Position numbers and translations under genes: made by a program. From Acidobacteriota bacterium (GTDB lineage: Bacteria; Acidobacteriota; Vicinamibacteria; Vicinamibacterales; 2-12-FULL-66-21): a stretch of 62,094 nucleotides of DNA. Of this stretch, positions 37,354 to 47,301 are shown piece after piece; position 1 is the stretch's first letter, and every line of letters begins with the position of its first letter. The stretch spans positions 1-62,094 of the forward strand of contig QHWT01000067.1 in NCBI GenBank assembly GCA_003222675.1, read 5' to 3'. The notes beneath the pieces are model-generated. The model was not told the origin of the DNA and did not search any database. It saw nothing but the letters and a program-made list of their open reading frames with translations.

Positions 37354-38615
37354 TGCGGGAAAGGGCGGCGCTCGTCGGCCTTATCAACGACTCCCAGAGA
37401 CCTTTCGACCCGGAACATTCGCTCGACGAACTGGCCGGACTCGCGGCTGCCGCGGGCGCGGACGTCGTATTACGCGTGCTGCAGGAACGGGCGAAGCCGG
37501 ATCCCGCGACGTTTCTCGGGAGCGGCAAGGTGCTGTCGCTCGCACAGTCGTGCGACGCGACGCGCGCCGATGCCGTCATCTTCGACAACGAACTCAGCCC
37601 CGCGCAATTGCGCAACCTCGAAGCGGCGCTCGATCGCAAGATAATCGATCGCACGCAGCTGATTCTCGACATCTTCGCGGCGCGCGCGCGGACGCGTGAA
37701 GGCAAGCTGCAGGTCGAGCTCGCGCAGCTCAAGTACATGATGCCGCGCCTCGTCGGCGCCGGCGCGGCGCTCTCGCGGCTGGGCGGCGGGATCGGCACGA
37801 GGGGCCCCGGGGAAACGAAGCTCGAAACCGATCGCCGGCGCATCCGGCACCGCATCAGCATCCTCTCCAAGGAGATCGATACCGTGCGGCGCCGCCGCGC
37901 GCAGTTGCGCGAGCGCCGGCACAAGTCCGCCGTGCCCACCGTCGCACTGGTCGGCTACACGAACGCGGGAAAGACCACGCTGTTCAACGCGTTGACGGGC
38001 GATCGGGCCGTTGCGTCGAACGCGCTCTTCGTCACGCTCGATCCGCTCCTCCGCAAGGTCAAGCTGCCCGATCGCCGCGAGCTGATCGTGTCCGACACGG
38101 TGGGGTTCATCGAGCGGCTGCCGCATACGCTGGTGGCCGCATTCCGCGCGACGCTCGAGGAAGTCGCGGGAGCCGATCTCCTGCTCCACGTCATCGACGC
38201 GGCGAACCCCGAGCGTGAACGTCAGGTCGACGCGGTGCGGACGGTTCTCGAGACGGTCGGGGCGGACCGCGTGCCGACGCTCGACGTCTTCAACAAATGT
38301 GACCGTCTCGATGCCAGCGAGCGCGAGCGCCTGTCCGTGGTCAGCCCGGGCGCGTTGTGCGTCTCCGCGCTCACCGGCGACGGCCGCGATGAATTGATTG
38401 CGGCGATGGAATCCCGTCTCGCGCTCGACACCGCGAAAGTCACATTCGAGTTCGACTCGCAGGACGAGAGCTGCCGCGATCAGATCTCGCAGCTCTATCG
38501 CCTCGGCCGTATTCTGACGCATGCGGTGTCGGACGGGCACGTCACCATCGAAGCCGAGATCTCTCGGCGTCTCCTCGCGCGCTTCCGCAGGGAAGGCTCG
38601 CGTGTCGGCCCGTAG
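37353..38615 (+). CDS. hflX: Ribosome-associated GTPase HflX
   Basis: HflX is a GTPase that splits stalled ribosomes, often under stress. The 420 residues show the N-terminal HflX domain with IIDRTQLILDIFAARA (97-112) and the Gly-rich GGGIGTRGPGETKLE (144-158), then the G domain: GYTNAGKTT (201-209), SDTVGF (247-252) and NKCD. The ATG at 37353 shares a base with the tsaC stop. The following lipoprotein gene begins 14 bases before the hflX stop. Confidence 0.94.
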   Translation: MRERAALVGLINDSQRPFDPEHSLDELAGLAAAAGADVVLRVLQERAKPDPATFLGSGKVLSLAQSCDATRADAVIFDNELSPAQLRNLEAALDRKIIDRTQLILDIFAARARTREGKLQVELAQLKYMMPRLVGAGAALSRLGGGIGTRGPGETKLETDRRRIRHRISILSKEIDTVRRRRAQLRERRHKSAVPTVALVGYTNAGKTTLFNALTGDRAVASNALFVTLDPLLRKVKLPDRRELIVSDTVGFIERLPHTLVAAFRATLEEVAGADLLLHVIDAANPERERQVDAVRTVLETVGADRVPTLDVFNKCDRLDASERERLSVVSPGALCVSALTGDGRDELIAAMESRLALDTAKVTFEFDSQDESCRDQISQLYRLGRILTHAVSDGHVTIEAEISRRLLARFRREGSRVGP

Positions 38616-39969
38616 TATCCGGCGGCTGGCGGCCATCGTGCTCGCCTCGATCGCGACGGCCTGCGCGCCAAAGCGCCTCCCGCCGCCGACGCCCGGCGCG
38701 CCGCGATTTCCCGAGTTCGTGTTTCCCTCGGCGCCGGACGGGCTCGCCGCTCCGGCAATCCTCGCACAGCATCAAACGGGATGGCAGTACCTTCAATCGG
38801 GCGACACGCGCAACGCCGATCGCGCGTTCGCCGCAATCGTGAAAACGGCGCCGGAGTTCTATCCGGCGGAAGCGGGAATGGGATACGCGGCGCTCGCGCG
38901 CAAGGATGCGCAGGCCGCGGTCACGCATTTCGATCGCGCCCTGGAGAAGAACACCGCGTACGCACCGGCGCTCGTGGGGAAGGGAGATGCGCTGCTCTCT
39001 GCGGGGCGGACCGAGGCGGCGCTCCAGGCGTTCGAAGCGGCCCTGAGCGCCGATCCGACGATGACGCCGCTGCGCAGCCGCGTGGACGTGCTGCGGTTCC
39101 GCAGCGCGCAGCAGCAGATCGCGTCGGCGCGCAAGGCAGCGGAGGCGGGTCAGTTCGATGAATCCCGGCGCGCGTACCTCGCCGCCATCGCCGCGTCGCC
39201 GCAGAGCGCGTTCCTCTACCGCGAGCTCGCGGGCGTCGATCGGCGGGCGGGGGACCTCGCGTCCGCGCTCGTCCACGCCGAGCAGGCGGTCTCGCTCGAT
39301 CCCTCCGACGCGCGGGCGCTGACGGCGGTCGCGGAAATTCACGAGGCCAATCACGACTGGGCGAAGGCCGCCGACGCATACGCGGCCGCGAATACGATCG
39401 AGCCGGGCGACGCGCTTGCGGCGAAGGCGGACGCGATGCGCGAGCGCGCGGCGTTCGACGCGATGCCTGAGGAGTACCGCGCGATCGAGAGCGCGGCGAC
39501 AATCACCCGCGCGCAGCTCGCGGCTCTGCTCGCCGTGCGTCTCGAGAATCTCCTGCGCCGGGCACGATCCTCGAGCGGTGTCGTCCTCACCGACACGCGA
39601 GAGAGCTGGGCGGCGCCGTGGATCCTCGCGGTCACGCGCGCCGGGGTCATGGACGCGTTTCCCAATCACACGTTCCAGCCGTCCACTGTCGTACGCCGTG
39701 GAGACCTGGCGCAGGCGGCCAGCCGCGTGCTGACATTGATTGCGGCGGAGAAGCCTCGAGTCGCCGCCAGGTGGAGCGACGCGCGCCCGCGGTTCCCTGA
39801 CGTATCCCCGGCGCACCTGAGCTATCCGGCCGCGGCCCGCGCCGTCGCGTCCGGCGTGATGACGACCGTCGAAGGAGGCGCGTTCCAGTTGAATCGTCCG
39901 GTCACCGGCGCCGAGACGCTCGCGACCGTGTCGCGTCTCGATACGCTCGCCAGGGGCACGTCGAGATGA
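38602..39969 (+). CDS. TPR lipoprotein with C-terminal SLH-like domain
   Basis: The protein has 455 residues. A lipoprotein signal with lipobox IATAC (Cys at residue 21) is followed by TPR-type helices (about 50-290) such as the repeat ending LEKNTAYAPALVGKGDALL. The last ~120 residues resemble S-layer homology repeats (WAAPWILAVTRAGVMDAFPNHTFQP, split here as two elements, and RFPDVSPAHLSYPAAARAV). The protein may link the outer membrane to the cell wall (inference). GTG 38602 has AGGGAAGG upstream and overlaps hflX by 14 bases; pgsA overlaps its stop. Confidence 0.78.
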   Translation: MSARSIRRLAAIVLASIATACAPKRLPPPTPGAPRFPEFVFPSAPDGLAAPAILAQHQTGWQYLQSGDTRNADRAFAAIVKTAPEFYPAEAGMGYAALARKDAQAAVTHFDRALEKNTAYAPALVGKGDALLSAGRTEAALQAFEAALSADPTMTPLRSRVDVLRFRSAQQQIASARKAAEAGQFDESRRAYLAAIAASPQSAFLYRELAGVDRRAGDLASALVHAEQAVSLDPSDARALTAVAEIHEANHDWAKAADAYAAANTIEPGDALAAKADAMRERAAFDAMPEEYRAIESAATITRAQLAALLAVRLENLLRRARSSSGVVLTDTRESWAAPWILAVTRAGVMDAFPNHTFQPSTVVRRGDLAQAASRVLTLIAAEKPRVAARWSDARPRFPDVSPAHLSYPAAARAVASGVMTTVEGGAFQLNRPVTGAETLATVSRLDTLARGTSR

Positions 39970-40511
39970 GCCTGACGGCGGCGAACCAGCTCACGATCAC
40001 ACGGATGCTCCTGATTCCGGCGTTCGTGATCCTGCTGATGTACGGCTATCGCGGGTGGGCGCTCGTCACGTTTTTCTCGGCGGCGCTCACGGACCTCTTC
40101 GACGGGTTCATCGCGCGGTGGACCGGCCAGAAAACGACGCTGGGCGCATGGCTCGATCCGATGGCGGACAAGCTGCTGCTGGTGACGATGTTCGTCATGC
40201 TGACGCTGCCCGATATCGGTGCTCCCAATCGGCTTCCGCTGTGGTTCACTGTTCTCGTCATCAGCCGCGACGTCTGCATCGTCGCCACCGTGGCGGTCTT
40301 CAACCTGGCAGTCGGGCGCCGGACGTTCCGCCCCTCAATGTTCGGCAAAGTCGCGACCGGTACATACATCGTCACGGGTGTCGCGGCCTTGTATTTCAAC
40401 TACCTGAATGAGCCGTCACAGCTCGTACAAGCGCTCATCTATGCCTCGCTGGCCATCACTTTCATTTCAGCGGGCGATTACGCTCTGCAAATGACGCGGA
40501 TGGGGCATTGA
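39966..40511 (+). CDS. pgsA: CDP-diacylglycerol-glycerol-3-phosphate 3-phosphatidyltransferase
   Basis: This inner-membrane enzyme makes phosphatidylglycerol phosphate. The 181 residues have several membrane helices and the complete CDP-alcohol phosphotransferase motif: D46-G47-x2-A50-R51-x8-G60-x3-D64-x3-D68. The ATG overlaps the preceding stop (ATGA), making it the last gene of the tsaC-hflX-lipoprotein-pgsA unit. The start MSLTAANQLTITR is family-typical. Confidence 0.9.
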   Translation: MSLTAANQLTITRMLLIPAFVILLMYGYRGWALVTFFSAALTDLFDGFIARWTGQKTTLGAWLDPMADKLLLVTMFVMLTLPDIGAPNRLPLWFTVLVISRDVCIVATVAVFNLAVGRRTFRPSMFGKVATGTYIVTGVAALYFNYLNEPSQLVQALIYASLAITFISAGDYALQMTRMGH

Positions 40512-40653
40512 CGCGATGCGGGAGTGCGATGCGCGAGGTTGCGATAAAAGATGCGCGGCACGGAAGATCACGACCGAAGGGCTCCGACTGTAACTGAACC
40601 TCCCGCCTGACGTCCCCGCACCTCGGCAAAATCCTAAAGTTTCCGCTGAGTTC

Positions 40654-40682
40654 TTGCGATAACTACCTGAAACGTTTATTCT
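40654..40682 (+). promoter_or_regulatory. Sigma70-like promoter for the 895-residue coiled-coil gene
   Basis: TTGCGA (40654-40659), 17 bp and TATTCT (40677-40682), in an AT-richer island, lie 37 bases before ATG 40720. Confidence 0.6.
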
Positions 40683-40719
40683 TAGCGTCCCCAGCCCAGA
40701 CATATTCAGGGAGAACGTC

Positions 40720-43407
40720 ATGCTCGACGCGTTCAAGAAGGGCGGCTCGAAATCTGCCGGTCAGCAGTCCGACGAGCTTCAGGCTCTGATTGCGGCATCC
40801 AAAGAGGAGCGGGCGGCGCTGAGCACCATGCTCACGCAGATCCAGCTTCATAGCGCGAAGCTCGCCACCGCCGGCAAGTCGCAGGCCCACAGCCGGCTCG
40901 ACGAAGTGAGTGAGCGCCTGAACAAGGCAGACGCGCGCGCCCGGGAACTCGAGGCGATCGATAGCCGCATTCGCACGCTGACCGAAGCCGTCACGCATGC
41001 GGAGCAGGAAGCCGTGCGGCTGACGGCGCCGGATGGGGAACTTCAGAAACACAAGCAGGCCCTCCAGAGCCTGTCGTCGCAGGCGCTCCAGACCCGCGCC
41101 AGCCTTGACACGCTGAAGAAAGAGCAGTCGGCTCTCGAGGAACTGCGCGAGCAGCTCCGCCATGCGCAAGGAGAAGTAAAGGAATCGGCCGAGCGCACCG
41201 ACAGCCTGAAAGGGGATTTCGATCACCTGCGCACACTCTCCGGGCAGCTCGCGCAGGACTACGCCAGGCTGAAAGAGCTCTCGCGCGAGTCGCACGACGA
41301 GGCGAACGCCACGGTGGAGATCGTGAAGGAGGTCGAGAAGAAGCTCGGTCCGCTGGCGCAGCTGCAGGAGATGAGTAAAACGACCGACGAGCGCATGACG
41401 ACCCTGAACGCGCTCGCCGAGCACGTGTCGCAGAAGATCAAGGCGCTCGACAATCAGAAGCACACGGTCGAACACGCCGTCGTGGAGGCGAACCGACTGA
41501 ACGAAATGGTCTGGAGCATGGAAGTCCAGATCAACAAGCTCAATGAGGGATCGCGCCAGGCCACGCGGACCGAGGAGATGATCGAGCGCGTCGAGAAGCT
41601 CGCGCGCGAAGTCGGCGGGCAGCTCGAGAACGGCACCAAGGCGCGCGACTCGTTTGCGGCGGACCTCGCGAAGCTGGAGAAGGATCGCGCGTCGCTGACC
41701 GACTTCGTCCGCGCTTACATGGACAAGCTGACGATCGAGCGGAAGGAGTTCGAGGCATTCGACCAGCGGGTGAAGGCGCTGCAGACCTCCGTCGCGGAGG
41801 CGGAGAAGGGAATGGAAGCGCTTGCCGCGCGCGATCGACTGGCGGCATCGATGGGCCAGCGCGTCGATCAATTGTCGAAGCAGATGCAGTCGCTGAACGC
41901 GCACGCCGACGATCTGCAGCGGAAGCAGACGGCGCTCGACACGCTGCAGGAATCGCTCGGGCACGTCGACGAGCTCGCAAAGCGGACGGCGTGGCAGTAC
42001 GACAACCTCAAACAGAGCCGGCAGGATCTCGAAGCGCTCCGGAAGGATATCCAGGACTTCTACAAGGCGCACGCGCACGCGGCGCAGCTTCGCGAGCGGC
42101 TCGCGTCCGATCGAACCGCGCTCGAGAGCTTCCTCGAGCGGACGGCAAGTTTCAGCGTCGGACTGCCGGACCTCGACGCGCGCATGGATGCCATCACGAG
42201 CAAGCTCGCGATCGTCGATGAAGGTACGCAGAAGGCGGCGAACCTCGTGTCGATTGCCGACGATTTGGATCGGCAGATGACGCGGATCGCCACCCAGCAG
42301 CAGTTCGTCGAGCGCGTCGAGTCGCGGCTCAATGGCCTGAACGCGCTCACCGCCGACGTGGATCGGAAGTTCGACGAGCAGATCGCGCGCCGGGCGGAGG
42401 TCGAGGCGCTGCGCAATCAGATTGACGGCGTCGGCATCCAGGTCACCGACGCGCAGCAGAAGCTCGAAGGCGTCAGCACCGTCCAGAGCAAGCTGCTGCC
42501 GCTGACGGCGCAGCTCTCGATGCTCAAGAGCCAGATCGAGAAGGCGCACGCGCGGTTCGTCGCCGCGCAGAAGGAGGAGGCGGAGCTCGCCGACCAGGAG
42601 AAGCGGCTGAACGAGCTGCTGAATACGAGCCGCACGGTGGCAAGCGACGCCGCGGAGCGGCTGAAGCAGGTCCAGGCGCTGGCCGAAGAGGTCGGCCGGT
42701 CCGCCGCGGTCAAGGACGAGCTCTGCCAGGAGCTCGCACGCGTCCAGGCGAGGCAGCGCGACGTGACAGCGCAGCTCGACGCGTCAGAAGACCAGTTGAA
42801 GCGGCTCGAGGCGACCTCGAAGCAGCTCGATCAGCGGCGCACCCAGCTCGCGTTCTCCGAGAAGCGCATCGCGGCGTTCGAGGCGCGCTTCAACGAGCTC
42901 GCGCAGATGACCGACGAGATCGACACCAAGATCCAGGCGCTCACGCAGCGCGAGGCGATCGTCGAGGCCGTCCGGAAGGAAGTCGCGGGCGTCCACGAGA
43001 TCAGCGCCCGCAGCAAGGCCGATCTGCAGTACGTCGAAGCGCATCGCAGCGACGTCACGGCGCTCCGCGAACGCGTCGAGGACGTCCTCGCGTGCATCAA
43101 CGAGACCGAAACGCGGCTGGCCGACATCGACGGACGCAAGAGGCTCGTCGACGAGGTGCAGCTCAAGGCCAGCGTCATCACCAACATGCTCGAGGACGTG
43201 CGGCTCAATCTCGAGACGCTCGGCGAGCAGAAGGCCGTGATCGATCACGTCATGGACAACTTCACGCGGCTGAACGAAAAGGTGCAGGAGGCGCAGACCA
43301 CGCTGCGGTCCCTGCAGGTCGAGCGCGAGATTGCGGAACGGATCGAGCGCGGGATCAAGCAGCTGCGGAAAACGGCGGCGCCTGAAGAGAGAGCGCGGCT
43401 TGCCTGA
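40720..43407 (+). CDS. Giant coiled-coil protein, unknown function
   Basis: The protein has 895 residues, almost entirely heptad-rich coiled coil from about residue 15 to the end. It is dominated by Glu, Lys, Gln, Ala, Leu and Arg, with hardly any Pro or Cys. No Walker A or B, no signal peptide, no membrane helix and no hinge-like globular insertion is visible, so it is not a complete SMC protein. The short N-terminus MLDAFKKGGSK may be an attachment point. AGGGAGA precedes ATG 40720. A cytoplasmic scaffold or intermediate-filament-like role is conceivable but not shown. It is a single gene with its own promoter. Confidence 0.8.
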   Translation: MLDAFKKGGSKSAGQQSDELQALIAASKEERAALSTMLTQIQLHSAKLATAGKSQAHSRLDEVSERLNKADARARELEAIDSRIRTLTEAVTHAEQEAVRLTAPDGELQKHKQALQSLSSQALQTRASLDTLKKEQSALEELREQLRHAQGEVKESAERTDSLKGDFDHLRTLSGQLAQDYARLKELSRESHDEANATVEIVKEVEKKLGPLAQLQEMSKTTDERMTTLNALAEHVSQKIKALDNQKHTVEHAVVEANRLNEMVWSMEVQINKLNEGSRQATRTEEMIERVEKLAREVGGQLENGTKARDSFAADLAKLEKDRASLTDFVRAYMDKLTIERKEFEAFDQRVKALQTSVAEAEKGMEALAARDRLAASMGQRVDQLSKQMQSLNAHADDLQRKQTALDTLQESLGHVDELAKRTAWQYDNLKQSRQDLEALRKDIQDFYKAHAHAAQLRERLASDRTALESFLERTASFSVGLPDLDARMDAITSKLAIVDEGTQKAANLVSIADDLDRQMTRIATQQQFVERVESRLNGLNALTADVDRKFDEQIARRAEVEALRNQIDGVGIQVTDAQQKLEGVSTVQSKLLPLTAQLSMLKSQIEKAHARFVAAQKEEAELADQEKRLNELLNTSRTVASDAAERLKQVQALAEEVGRSAAVKDELCQELARVQARQRDVTAQLDASEDQLKRLEATSKQLDQRRTQLAFSEKRIAAFEARFNELAQMTDEIDTKIQALTQREAIVEAVRKEVAGVHEISARSKADLQYVEAHRSDVTALRERVEDVLACINETETRLADIDGRKRLVDEVQLKASVITNMLEDVRLNLETLGEQKAVIDHVMDNFTRLNEKVQEAQTTLRSLQVEREIAERIERGIKQLRKTAAPEERARLA

Positions 43408-43408
43408 G

Positions 43409-43543
43409 ATTTAGTGATTGAAGTGATTCAGTGATCTGGTGATTGAGCTTGCGCGGGCTACCGCCCGCGCCATGAGGCACGCGCTGGCGCGTGCGAAGCC
43501 AAGTCACCAAATCACTGAATCACCAAATCACGAAATCACGAAA

Positions 43544-43548
<5 letters not shown>
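43409..43548. repeat. GTGATT-word micro-repeat with inverted arms
   Basis: The left arm (43409-43445) repeats tttagtgattgaagtgattcag. The right arm (43503-43548) repeats the reverse complement (aatcaccaaatcacg) and runs into the stop of the UXS gene. Between the arms are hairpins GCGCGGG-ctac-CCGCGC and GCACGCGC-tg-GCGCGTGC. The same family is at 29192-29300. Confidence 0.75.
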
Positions 43549-44473
<925 letters not shown>

Positions 44474-44566
44474 ACGGAATGGCTCATGATTTAAGCCCAG
44501 GCTCATGTTGGCTGACCGCTGACGGCTGACGATTGACTGCCTACAGCTTGCTGCCTTCGGCAAGGA

Positions 44567-46000
44567 TCAGTATGCGTGTCGGTGGAAGCCGCGAATGAGC
44601 GTGAGCCACATGATCTTGAGGTCGAGTGTGACGGACCAGTTCTCGATGTAATACAGGTCGTACTCGATGCGTTTCTCGAGCGAGGTGTTGCCGCGCCACC
44701 CGTTGACCTGTGCCCAGCCCGTGATGCCCGCCTTCACCTTGTGTCGCAGCATGTATGTCGGGATCCGGTGCTTGAACTGCTGGACGAAGTAGGGGCGCTC
44801 GGGCCGCGGACCGACGATCGACATGTCGCCGCGGAACACGTTCCAGAGCTGCGGCAGCTCGTCGACGTCGAAGCGGCGCAGCCACTTGCCGATCGGCGTG
44901 CACCGCGGGTCATCGTCGCGCGCCCACACGGGTCCGGTCTCGTCCTCCGCTCCCTGGTACATCGAGCGGAATTTGTAAACATCGAAAGCCTTGCCGTCGA
45001 GTCCCATGCGCTCCTGCGTGTAGAAGACAGGACCGCGCGACGTGCGCTTGACGATGAACGCAATCAGGGCGAAGGGAGCCGCCATGCCGGTCAGCGCGGC
45101 GCCGGAGATCGCGATGTCGATGGCGCGCTTGAGGAGGCTGTTGAAGCCGCGCAGCGGGACGTCGTTGAGGCTGATGATCGGCACGCCATCGAGGTTCTCG
45201 AGGCGGGCGCGCAGCGCGATGAACTGCAGGAGGTCGGGGACGACGTGGACGTCGACCCCTTCGCGGTTCGTCGCTTCCACGAGGCCGAGCATCTTGACGT
45301 GCTCTTCGAGCGGCAGCGCGACATACACGTGGTCGATTCGCTCGCGGCGAATGATGTCATCGGCCTCGCCGAGCATGCCGAGCAGCGGGATGCCGCGGTA
45401 GCCGATGTGATCGCCGGTCGCGCGATCGTCGATGAACCCCACGACCTTGAAGCCGAGCTCGCGATGCTCCAGCACCTTGTCGGCGACGACGCGTCCGAGG
45501 TCTCCTGCGCCGGCGATGAGCACGCGCTTCAGGCCGATGCCCGCGCGCCAGCGCCGTTCGAGCGCTTCGCGCACCAGCTCGCGCGACGCGTACGAGAACG
45601 CGACGTTGACGACGAGGAACAGCAGCCAGACGAACTGCGAGACTTCGTACTGCCCCAGGTCCTTGGCTGCTTCCGAGACGTAGTAGGTCTGGAAATACAG
45701 CGTGCCGCCGATGCCGAGCACGACCGTCAGGATGCTGCCGACGAACACGCCAAAGAAGTCGTCAACGCGCGATCGTCCGCGTCGCAGGCGATAGAGGCCC
45801 TGCATCTGGAACGCGAGCGGAACCAGCGCGCCGATGAAGGGCGCCAGGCGAAGGTAGTTGGCGAATGGCGGATACCCCTTGAACACAGGGATTCCGCTCT
45901 CGAACCGCAGCAGGTAGGCGACCAGGAAGGCCGCCATGCCGAGCAGGGCGTCGCTGACCACGAAGAAGGCAACAAGGAGGCGGTTATACCGCCGCATCAT
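44567..46000 (-). CDS. Undecaprenyl-phosphate sugar phosphotransferase (WcaJ-like)
   Basis: This polytopic membrane enzyme starts polysaccharide assembly by transferring a sugar 1-phosphate, usually Glc or Gal, from a UDP-sugar to undecaprenyl phosphate. Of 477 residues, the N-terminal part has four to five membrane helices, the middle has a CoA-binding-like Rossmann domain (GAGDLGRVVADKV, about 163-175) and the C-terminal catalytic domain has KRAIDIAISG, VYKFRSMY, DELPQLWNVFRGDMS and VGPRPERP. The start overlaps the upstream glycosyltransferase stop (ATGA). Confidence 0.93.
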   Translation of the reverse strand: MMRRYNRLLVAFFVVSDALLGMAAFLVAYLLRFESGIPVFKGYPPFANYLRLAPFIGALVPLAFQMQGLYRLRRGRSRVDDFFGVFVGSILTVVLGIGGTLYFQTYYVSEAAKDLGQYEVSQFVWLLFLVVNVAFSYASRELVREALERRWRAGIGLKRVLIAGAGDLGRVVADKVLEHRELGFKVVGFIDDRATGDHIGYRGIPLLGMLGEADDIIRRERIDHVYVALPLEEHVKMLGLVEATNREGVDVHVVPDLLQFIALRARLENLDGVPIISLNDVPLRGFNSLLKRAIDIAISGAALTGMAAPFALIAFIVKRTSRGPVFYTQERMGLDGKAFDVYKFRSMYQGAEDETGPVWARDDDPRCTPIGKWLRRFDVDELPQLWNVFRGDMSIVGPRPERPYFVQQFKHRIPTYMLRHKVKAGITGWAQVNGWRGNTSLEKRIEYDLYYIENWSVTLDLKIMWLTLIRGFHRHAY

Positions 46001-47301
46001 TTCTCGTCCTCCCGGGGGGCAGGACTGAGAGAGCGGGGGTTGTTGCCAAGGCTGTTTTGCGATCGACCGGGCCTTGCGGCGGCCGGTGCGGCCTCTCGGC
46101 GCGGCACGGCGGCGTTGCTGCGACGTGCGGCAATCAGCTCGGACACCTGCTCCTGGAATTGACGTTGAAATCGCGTGCGGCAGAAAGATTCCGCGTGGCG
46201 ACGGATGAGGGCGACGTCGAAATCACGCGAGGAGATGTCGCCGAGCGCGGCGGCGAAGGCATTCACGGACGGATCGTTTACCAGCACGCCTGTTGTTCCA
46301 TCGATCACGCTTTCGAGCGCTCCACCTTCGGCGTACGCCACAACCGGCCGGCCGCACGCCTGCGCCTCGACCGGGACCATCCCGAAGTCCTCGACGCCAG
46401 GCATCAGGACCGCCAGGCAATCCTGATAGAGCGCCCGGATCTCTTCATCGGTCCGCCAGCCGAGGAACTCCACTCCGCTGCCGCCCAGCGCGCGCAAGCG
46501 CATTTCCTCCGGACCGCGCCCGACGACCTTCAGCGCGATCCCTGCAGCCTTGCAGGCACGGATCGCGACCTCGAGCCGTTTGTAGGGCACCAGGGCCGAG
46601 ACGACCAGGAAAAACGGTTCGGGGCGCCGAGCGGGATCCGGCTGGTAAAACTCTGTATCGACAGGGGGATACACGACGGTCGCCTCGCGATTATAGTATC
46701 GGCCGATCCTACCCGCAACATATTGAGAGTTCGCGACAAAGCGATCGACGCGCGAGGCGGTGGCCGCATCCCAGCGTGCGAGCCTCGCCAGCACGGGGCG
46801 AAGCAGCCGCGAGCGGAGCGCCCCGACCTGATCAGGTCCAAAGTACGCGTCGAACTGATCCCATACGTATCGCATCGGCGAATGGCAATAGCAGAGGTGT
46901 CGCGCGCGGCCCGGCACGACGACCGACTTGGCCGCGCAGTGGCTTGTACTGATCACGAGGTCGTAGCCGTCGAAATCGAATTGCTCGATCGCGGTTGGAA
47001 ACACTGGCAGGTAGCTGCGATAGTGACGCGCCGATCCAGGCAGCCGTTGAACGAACGAGCAGCGAATCCGACGCCGTTCCAGGGCGGGAGAGACCGATCC
47101 CTTCACGTGGAGGAGCGTATAGATCGGTGCGTCCGGATACAGCTCGGCGATGGCTTCGAGGACCTTCTCGCCGCCGCGCATCCCAGTCAGCCAGTCGTGG
47201 ACGAGCGCTACGCGCGAGCCGAGGCCCGAGGCCCGAGGGGCGAGGTCCGACGTTCGAGTTTCGAAGTCCCGGGTTCGATGGTCGAGGTTCGAAGAATGCA
47301 C
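45997..47301 (-). CDS. GT4-family glycosyltransferase
   Basis: The retaining GT-B core begins [17 protein letters not shown] and includes YCHSPMRYVWDQF, LVVSALVPYKRLE and PGVEDFGMVPVEAQACGRPVVAY, whose E7 motif is the donor site. The C-terminal ~40 residues are a Pro/Ala/Arg-rich tail. The start is unclear: no ATG, GTG or TTG lies close to VALVHDW. GTG 47301 is the nearest, and its 25-30 added residues are encoded by the micro-repeat. The gene overlaps the upstream glycosyltransferase by about 94 bases. Confidence 0.85.
   Translation of the reverse strand: MHSSNLDHRTRDFETRTSDLAPRASGLGSRVALVHDWLTGMRGGEKVLEAIAELYPDAPIYTLLHVKGSVSPALERRRIRCSFVQRLPGSARHYRSYLPVFPTAIEQFDFDGYDLVISTSHCAAKSVVVPGRARHLCYCHSPMRYVWDQFDAYFGPDQVGALRSRLLRPVLARLARWDAATASRVDRFVANSQYVAGRIGRYYNREATVVYPPVDTEFYQPDPARRPEPFFLVVSALVPYKRLEVAIRACKAAGIALKVVGRGPEEMRLRALGGSGVEFLGWRTDEEIRALYQDCLAVLMPGVEDFGMVPVEAQACGRPVVAYAEGGALESVIDGTTGVLVNDPSVNAFAAALGDISSRDFDVALIRRHAESFCRTRFQRQFQEQVSELIAARRSNAAVPRREAAPAAARPGRSQNSLGNNPRSLSPAPREDEK

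Noticed and set aside
40663-42549. 628-codon open frame antisense to the coiled-coil gene
   Set aside because: Its Leu/Arg/Val-rich repetitive composition mirrors the heptads of the sense frame; there is no ribosome-binding site and no recognisable domain.
44576-46162. 528-codon open frame antisense to the WcaJ-like gene
   Set aside because: The sense strand encodes a full, motif-complete enzyme; the antisense product is Asp/Val/Arg-rich without family features.
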